The position numbers and the translations under genes are program-made. A model generated the notes under the pieces. That model ran no database searches. It saw nothing but the letters and a program-made list of their open reading frames with translations, and was not told the origin of the DNA. A DNA stretch of 64,000 nt, taken from contig JAGBDU010000010.1 in assembly GCA_017937285.1 (NCBI GenBank), forward strand, positions 1 through 64,000, read 5' to 3'. The stretch comes from Clostridia bacterium. GTDB lineage: Bacteria > Bacillota > Clostridia > TANB77 > CAG-508. Below, in pieces: positions 59,266 through 64,000 of the stretch; position 1 is the stretch's first letter; the number at the start of each line of letters is the position of its first letter.

Positions 59266-59325
59266 GGGAAAAGGGGACGGTTCTAATTTCCCAAAATTGG
59301 GAAATTAGAACCGTCCCCTTTTCCC
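59266..59325. repeat. 60-bp near-perfect palindrome with GGGGACGG core
   Basis: Two 29-bp arms (59266-59294 and 59297-59325) are perfect complements around AA. The arm GGGAAAAGGGGACGGTTCTA shares the GGGGACGG core with the other repeats but has a different tail, so it is a third subfamily. It may also end transcription of the PBP gene. Confidence 0.9.
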
Positions 59326-59370
59326 GCAGGATATGAAAAAGAAATTTAAGTAGTTTGAAAGGAAGTTTTT

Positions 59371-60195
59371 ATGGAAAAAGATAAGAAAAGAAATTTATAC
59401 CATTATACTAGCATAGAAAATTTATTATTAATATTAAAAACTAAAAGTATATGTTTTAGTAGTTTAGAAAATGTAGATGATATGGAAGAAAAAGAAACAG
59501 GAGATTTACAAAACTTTGGTAGATTTTATTATGTAAGTTGCTGGAATAAAAGTAGTAGAGAATCTATTCCATTATGGACAATGTATTCACAAGATATGAC
59601 AGGAGTGAGAATTGAATTACCAGAATTTCCGTTTAAATCATTTAGATATGCAAAAGGTGAGTATGGATTTGAAACAGATACTGTGGAATATGTAGATATG
59701 GAAAAACTATACAAAAATAGCAAAATGTCTGTTATAGATGGAGGAATCAAACTGTATGATATAGAATACACAGATGACGAGAATTTATTATATCCTAAAA
59801 TAAAAAATTTAAATGTAGAGCGACTTTTAAAATATGATTTTTCAAAATTAGGAAGGTACAAAAGAAGTAATTGGAGTTTTCAAGAAGAATGTAGATATGG
59901 AATTTTTCTTGCACCATGGAATATGCAATATATGGAAGAAATAAAAAATATTTGCAAAATAAATCTCAACGATTCTGATAAAATAATATCAGAGGCAATG
60001 AGTTTACTAGAAAATCCAAATACAATAATTCCAAGTAAGAGATTTTATGTAGATTTTGATGAGGAAATTTTAAAAAATTTAAAAATATTATTAGGACCAA
60101 AAGTAACAGAAGCACAAGAAGAAATTGTGAAATTAATAGTAAAAGAGTATTGCCCTACTGCTAAAATAAGTAGGAGTAAGCTTAAGATTTCATAA
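59371..60195 (+). CDS. DUF2971-family protein
   Basis: The 274-residue protein opens with LYHYTSIENLLLILKTKSIC and continues FSSLENVDDMEEKE and YVSCWNKSSRESIPLWTMYS, the signature of DUF2971. The family is widespread, soluble and uncharacterised; its HYT start recalls ADP-ribosyl transferase-like folds and some members occur near defence genes. No partner gene is seen here. AAAGGAAG precedes the ATG; terminator at 60288. Confidence 0.8.
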   Translation: MEKDKKRNLYHYTSIENLLLILKTKSICFSSLENVDDMEEKETGDLQNFGRFYYVSCWNKSSRESIPLWTMYSQDMTGVRIELPEFPFKSFRYAKGEYGFETDTVEYVDMEKLYKNSKMSVIDGGIKLYDIEYTDDENLLYPKIKNLNVERLLKYDFSKLGRYKRSNWSFQEECRYGIFLAPWNMQYMEEIKNICKINLNDSDKIISEAMSLLENPNTIIPSKRFYVDFDEEILKNLKILLGPKVTEAQEEIVKLIVKEYCPTAKISRSKLKIS

Positions 60196-60287
60196 TATGC
60201 AGTGAATGTTTTTTTGTTGAATTTTGCAATGTGAGGAACAATAAACTAGTACTTCAAAAAATAAGTGAATGGAGTTGGTTATAATAT

Positions 60288-60322
60288 AAACCTCGGGGGA
60301 TTATAAAAACCTCGAGGTTTTT
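60288..60322 (+). terminator. Rho-independent terminator
   Basis: AAACCTCG and CGAGGTTTTT close a short stem ending in T5. Confidence 0.6.
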
Positions 60323-60371
60323 GAATATAAATTACTACATAGGAAACACTACTATAATGAGGTGATTTTTT

Positions 60372-60533
60372 ATGAAATTTGAAAAAGACAAGCATGGAGA
60401 AAATTATTTTGAAGATGAAGATACAACAAGATATGGGGAATTTATATCTTCATATTTTGCATGGATTCCGTTAAATAAGCAAAAGAGGAGAGCAAGTGAG
60501 CTTGAAAATATGACTAAAAAAGATAAAAAATAG
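60372..60533 (+). CDS. Small hypothetical protein, 53 residues
   Basis: ATG 60372 follows ATGAGGTGATT. The product is polar and charged (KFEKDKHGENYFEDEDTTRY, ending ENMTKKDKK) with no recognisable motif. The clear ribosome binding site and codon use like its neighbours favour a real gene. I see no further gene in 60534-60721. Confidence 0.45.
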   Translation: MKFEKDKHGENYFEDEDTTRYGEFISSYFAWIPLNKQKRRASELENMTKKDKK

Positions 60534-60721
60534 GATAGCAAAAATAAATAATCGAAAACTCGTAGGGAAAACTTGAATAAATTTTCAAAGTATGAAATAA
60601 GGAGAAATAGTATAACATAAATTACCATTTCTTTTTATTTGCTATCTATAATTTATTTATCAATAAAAAAGAAAATAAGAACTCAAAAAGTGCATTAAAT
60701 ACACACAAATAACTAAAAGCC

Positions 60722-60942
60722 GTTACAGTTTAGTGCCTTAAAATAAGCCGTTTCAAAGGAATTATATTATAAAAAATTCCGTTCCTTACTGGTCGGCAGG
60801 CTAAAGTTTTTATATATGAATAAGTATGTGCTTTAAAATATTGGCTGGCAGTGAGGTTCTATGGCTCCCAAACGAGCTAAGTCACTGCATTTTTTATAAT
60901 ATAATTCCTTTTACACTACTCTATATGTTTACTTAACTGTAA
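60722..60942. mobile_element. 221-bp MITE-like element (copy B, inverted relative to copy A)
   Basis: Begins GTTACAGTTTAG and ends with CTTAACTGTAATC. Read on the minus strand it matches copy A (36597-36818) nearly throughout, including the central GGTCGGCAGGCTAAA and TATGGCTCCCAAAC. The ends are more decayed than in copy A. It ends five bases before the first CtsR box. Confidence 0.8.
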
Positions 60943-60946
60943 TCAA

Positions 60947-61037
60947 AGGTCAAAGAAAGTCAAAAAAATTTCAAAAAACTATTGACTTCTCAAAAAAGAG
61001 GAGTATAATAAATACATAAAGGTCAAAGAAAGTCAAA
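60947..61037 (+). promoter_or_regulatory. ctsR promoter with two CtsR operators
   Basis: Two identical AGGTCAAAGAAAGTCAAA boxes at 60947-60964 and 61020-61037 match the CtsR heptad repeat (GGTCAAA-nn-AGTCAAA). Between them is the promoter: TTGACT (60982-60987), a 16-bp spacer and TATAAT (61004-61009). The second box lies just after the transcription start; an extra GTCAA half-site follows. This is autoregulation by CtsR with heat-shock release. Confidence 0.93.
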
Positions 61038-61059
61038 GTCAAGAAAGGAGGATCGCAAA

Positions 61060-61509
61060 ATGAGAATGTCAGATATGATAGAAGAATTTATAAAAGAGCT
61101 ATTTGAAGAAGAAGATAATGACTACATAGAAATACAAAGAAATGATTTAGCAGAGCAATTTAATTGTGTTCCATCACAAATTAACTATGTAATTTCTACA
61201 AGATTTAAACCATCACAAGGCTATTATGTAGAAAGCAAAAGAGGCGGTGGAGGTCACATTACAATCAAAAAAATAAATATTACAAAAAGTAACTATATAA
61301 TGCACATTATACCAAGTATTGGAGATAAACTAACAGCACAAGAAGTTGACATTTTCATAAGTAATTTGCTTTCATATGAAATAATAACAAAAGAGCAAGC
61401 AAAACTACTTAAAGTGGCGACTAGTGATAATGTACTAACAATTCCACAACAATACAGAGATGCTTTAAGAGCAAGTATCTTTAAAAATATGTTAATTAAT
61501 TTAGTTTAA
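61060..61509 (+). CDS. ctsR: Heat-shock repressor CtsR
   Basis: CtsR represses clp genes and loses DNA binding on heating; McsB controls its activity. The 149-residue protein begins MRMSDMIEEFIKELFEE and has the winged helix with VPSQINYVISTRFKPSQGYY and the glycine-rich wing ESKRGGGGHITI. AAAGGAGG before the ATG. It is the first gene of ctsR-mcsA-mcsB-clpC, with 15 bp to mcsA. Confidence 0.97.
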   Translation: MRMSDMIEEFIKELFEEEDNDYIEIQRNDLAEQFNCVPSQINYVISTRFKPSQGYYVESKRGGGGHITIKKINITKSNYIMHIIPSIGDKLTAQEVDIFISNLLSYEIITKEQAKLLKVATSDNVLTIPQQYRDALRASIFKNMLINLV

Positions 61510-61524
61510 GGAGGTTGATTTATA

Positions 61525-62058
61525 ATGTTATGTTCAAATTGTGGTAAAAATGAAGCAAATGTAAGATATACCAGAATAATAAATGGTGAAAAAACAGAAT
61601 TTGCATTATGTGAAGAATGCGCAAAAAAGGTAGGGCTAGATGATATTGATTTTAGCATGCCAATAAACTTTTCTAATTTTTTAAGTGACTTTTTCGAGGA
61701 TGATGCAATACTTCCAAGTTTTGCAAAAATAGGAGTAGAAAAATGTCCAAAATGTGGTTTAACATACAACGAGTTTGTAAATAACGGTAAATTTGGCTGT
61801 GGCGAATGCTATAATGCATTTTCAGATAGATTAGATGCAATATTAAAAAATTTGCATGGTTCATATAAACATACAGGAAGAGCTCCAAAAAATATTGTAA
61901 AGGAAATTGATATTCAAAAAGAAGAAACACAAACTAAAAAAGTAGATGAAAAGCAGGAAAAAATAGACAAATTAAATAAAGATTTACAAAAAGCAATAAA
62001 AGAAGAGCGATATGAAGATGCAGCAAAAATTAGAGATGAAATAAAAAAGATACAATAA
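61525..62058 (+). CDS. mcsA: McsA, activator of the McsB arginine kinase
   Basis: The 177-residue protein has four CxxC pairs (CSNCGKNEANVRY, CEECAKK, CPKCGLTY, CGECYNAF) for two zinc fingers, and a C-terminal UVR motif (EKIDKLNKDLQKAIKEERYE). It stimulates McsB and responds to metal and oxidative stress. Second gene of the operon. Confidence 0.96.
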   Translation: MLCSNCGKNEANVRYTRIINGEKTEFALCEECAKKVGLDDIDFSMPINFSNFLSDFFEDDAILPSFAKIGVEKCPKCGLTYNEFVNNGKFGCGECYNAFSDRLDAILKNLHGSYKHTGRAPKNIVKEIDIQKEETQTKKVDEKQEKIDKLNKDLQKAIKEERYEDAAKIRDEIKKIQ

Positions 62059-62078
62059 AGAAAGGAATGTGATTTAGT

Positions 62079-63095
62079 ATGTCAAATTGGTATTTACAAA
62101 ATGGAAAAGATTCTGATGTTGTAATCAGTTCCAGAGTAAGACTTGCAAGAAATTTAATAGAATATAATTTTCCAAATAAAACTTTAAAGGATGAATCTAA
62201 AAATGTTTTGGAAAAAATGGAAGAAATTACTCCTAGTTTAGGATATGGATTAAAATTTTTAAAACTAGAAAATATAGATGATATTACAAAAATTAGTTTA
62301 ATGGAAAAACATTTAATAAGTCCAGATTTTGCAATGAATTCAAAACCAAATAAAGCGATATTAATTAATGATGACGAAAACATTTGCATAATGGTTAACG
62401 AAGAAGATCATCTACGATTGCAAGTTTTTAGTGCAGGATTAGAGCTTGAAAATCTAGTAGGTCTTATCACTGAAATTGACGATAAATTAAGTGAATTGGT
62501 AAATTATGCCTATAATGAAAAATATGGATACCTAACTGCATGTCCTACTAATGTAGGCACAGCAATGAGAGTATCTATAATGGTACATCTACCAGCTCTT
62601 ACTTTAACGGGAAATATATCTAAAGTTTTAAGAGCTGTAAATAATTTTGGAATGAATATCAGAGGTATTTATGGAGAAGGAACAGAAAGCAAAGGAGATG
62701 TATACCAAATATTTAATAGTCAATCATTAGGTCTATCTGAAAAAGAAATAATGAAAAATGTAAAAACTATAACAGACAAAATTATAGAGCAAGAGCGACT
62801 AGCAAGAAAGTATTTAACCAAAAAGCCATTAGAGCTAGAAGATAGAGTTTATAGATCATATGGAATACTTGCAAATGCTAGAAGACTTACATCAGATGAA
62901 TGTAGACAGTTACTTTCTGACATTAAGCTTGGTACAGATTTAGGAATTATAACTGAATTAGATGACAGTAAAGTAAAAAAGCTTGAACTTTATACTAAAC
63001 CTGGAAATCTACAAAAGTATGATGGTAGTCAGCTTAATGCTTTTGATAGGGATATTAAAAGATGTGAAGTTATTAAGAAAATTTTAGCTCAATAG
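62079..63095 (+). CDS. mcsB: Protein arginine kinase McsB
   Basis: McsB phosphorylates arginines on CtsR and on damaged proteins, marking them for ClpCP. The 338-residue protein is related to guanidino kinases: ISSRVRLARNLIEYNFPN at the start, VNEEDHLRLQ, LTACPTNVGTAMR with the catalytic cysteine, and IRGIYGEGTE near the end. It begins 20 bp after mcsA. Confidence 0.97.
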   Translation: MSNWYLQNGKDSDVVISSRVRLARNLIEYNFPNKTLKDESKNVLEKMEEITPSLGYGLKFLKLENIDDITKISLMEKHLISPDFAMNSKPNKAILINDDENICIMVNEEDHLRLQVFSAGLELENLVGLITEIDDKLSELVNYAYNEKYGYLTACPTNVGTAMRVSIMVHLPALTLTGNISKVLRAVNNFGMNIRGIYGEGTESKGDVYQIFNSQSLGLSEKEIMKNVKTITDKIIEQERLARKYLTKKPLELEDRVYRSYGILANARRLTSDECRQLLSDIKLGTDLGIITELDDSKVKKLELYTKPGNLQKYDGSQLNAFDRDIKRCEVIKKILAQ

Positions 63096-63124
63096 CTGTA
63101 GTTTTTAGTATGTGCTGAATTTCC

Positions 63125-63321
63125 GAAAAAGAGGCAGTAATTAGGAACTATGGGGGGTGATATATATTATTTTTAGTTCACCCCAACCGCGAAGATTCTG
63201 TAAATTTTGCTTCGCTATTCGCTCGCAAAATCAACAGAATCTAGCTTGTCGGTCCCCACCCTAGTTCACGTAAAAATAATATATATCACCCCCCATAGTT
63301 CCTAATTACTGCCTCTTTTTC
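63125..63321. repeat. 197-bp inverted repeat with perfect 51-bp arms, between mcsB and clpC
   Basis: Arms 63125-63175 and 63271-63321 are exact complements (start GAAAAAGAGGCAGTAATTAG). A second stem is nested in the 95-bp centre (GATTCTGT/ACAGAATC, with ATTTTGC/GCAAAAT inside). No open frame and no clear target duplication. It is either a recent palindromic mobile element or an RNA stem in the operon messenger. Confidence 0.93.
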
Positions 63322-63371
63322 TAGTGAGTGCTTTATATTTTTATTAATATTATTTAAGGAGGGAAGTTGAA

Positions 63372-64000
63372 ATGACATATAAATTTACAAATAGAGCCGA
63401 AAAGGCTATTCAAATTGCAAATGATATTGCAGCTAGCTTAGGACATAATTATATTGGAACAGAGCATTTACTTTATGGTTTAGTAGAAGAAAATACTGGT
63501 ATTGCTAGTAAAGTTCTTCAAAACCAAGGGATGACTTCTGACAAAATTTTAGATGAAATAGAAGAGCTAATTGGAAGGTCTGAAGAAAGCATTGATGAAC
63601 CTATGGGATTTACACCAAGAACAAAAAGAGTTATTGAAAATGCTTTTTTAGAGGCTAAAAAATTAGGTTGTGAATATATTGGAACAGAGCATTTATTAAT
63701 TGGTATTATGGTTGAAGGAGATAGTGTTGCTGTTAGAATAATGATGGATTTAGGTATTAATCCTCAAAAACTTTATAATGAAATTGTAAAAGTCTTAAAA
63801 GAAGGCGAAAGTGATAGCTCTTCAAATAAAAAATCTACAAAATCAGGTGGAAGTTATAATTCTACACAAACATTAAATCAATATGGAACAGACTTAACTA
63901 AACAAGCAAGAGAAGGTAAGCTTGATCCTGTTATTGGTAGAAAAGATGAAATTGATAGGGTTATTCAAATTTTATCTAGAAGGTCTAAAAATAATCCTTG
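63372..64000 (+). CDS. clpC: ATP-dependent Clp protease ATPase subunit ClpC, 5' part
   Basis: The gene runs off the right edge; about 209 codons are present, from ATG 63372 after AAGGAGGGA. Visible are the two N-domain repeats, each with YIGTEHLL ([14 protein letters not shown] and [14 protein letters not shown]), a Ser/Lys-rich linker and [20 protein letters not shown] just before Walker A. ClpC unfolds substrates for ClpP, including arginine-phosphorylated proteins from McsB. Fourth gene of the ctsR operon, separated from mcsB by a large inverted repeat. Confidence 0.97.
   Translation, partial: MTYKFTNRAEKAIQIANDIAASLGHNYIGTEHLLYGLVEENTGIASKVLQNQGMTSDKILDEIEELIGRSEESIDEPMGFTPRTKRVIENAFLEAKKLGCEYIGTEHLLIGIMVEGDSVAVRIMMDLGINPQKLYNEIVKVLKEGESDSSSNKKSTKSGGSYNSTQTLNQYGTDLTKQAREGKLDPVIGRKDEIDRVIQILSRRSKNNP

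Overview
This is a very AT-rich, low-GC Gram-positive chromosome segment, most likely from an uncultured, host-associated member of the Clostridia. Evidence: AGGAGG-type ribosome binding sites throughout, a ctsR-mcsA-mcsB-clpC operon with CtsR boxes, a class B sortase, a YtaF-type sporulation membrane protein, a Pta-AckA acetate route and a family II pyrophosphatase. I did not calculate a GC value and did not recognise the species.

Layout. 1-3700: an IS21-family element between a truncated ISLre2-type transposase and a 5'-truncated unknown gene. 4000-8600: accessory genes, including a DUF6414-like protein followed by a KAP-type P-loop NTPase (possible defence pair). 8600-14800: a scrambled, partly duplicated block with three rpn (PD-(D/E)XK) genes, ugd, two vanZ-like genes, a 104-bp IS21 derivative and broken pieces of neighbours. 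14900-18900: an uncharacterised cluster with a 749-residue helical-repeat protein. 19000-20630: an orphan AgrC-like kinase with Tyr at the phospho-acceptor position, then a stand-alone structured RNA (6S candidate). 20800-27930: ABC exporter, peroxiredoxin with a hairpin-sequestered ribosome binding site, a DUF3298-like protein, glmM, a REP-associated (Y1) transposase and an unknown gene. 28000-50840: housekeeping (metG, pta, tandem acetate kinases, pfk, ruvA, class A PBP, ftsH-like protease, polysaccharide deacetylase, dtd, cca, ppaC, dipeptidase, rplM-rpsI, RelQ-like synthetase). 50940-53710: infC-rpmI-rplT with an L20-type leader and a non-AUG infC start, then an apparent OLE RNA with its partner gene oapA. 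53740-60540: ytaF, sortase B with a likely substrate, a second class A PBP, a DUF2971-like protein and a small ORF. 60720-64000: the CtsR heat-shock operon, running off the end inside clpC.

Two repeat systems cut across the map. One has a GGGGACGG core, as single units, inverted pairs and tandem arrays; units flank the Y1 transposase in inverted orientation, and one supplies the last codons of glmM. The other is a MITE-like family ending in GTTACAATTCAC, with two ~220-bp copies in opposite orientation and several short derivatives. The strongest leads are the OLE RNA/OapA locus, the conserved internal start in all three rpn genes with a terminator-like hairpin in their leaders, the transposase/GGGGACGG repeat system, and the 51-bp-arm inverted repeat between mcsB and clpC. 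Promoters, RNA folds and family names were judged by eye; no database search was possible.
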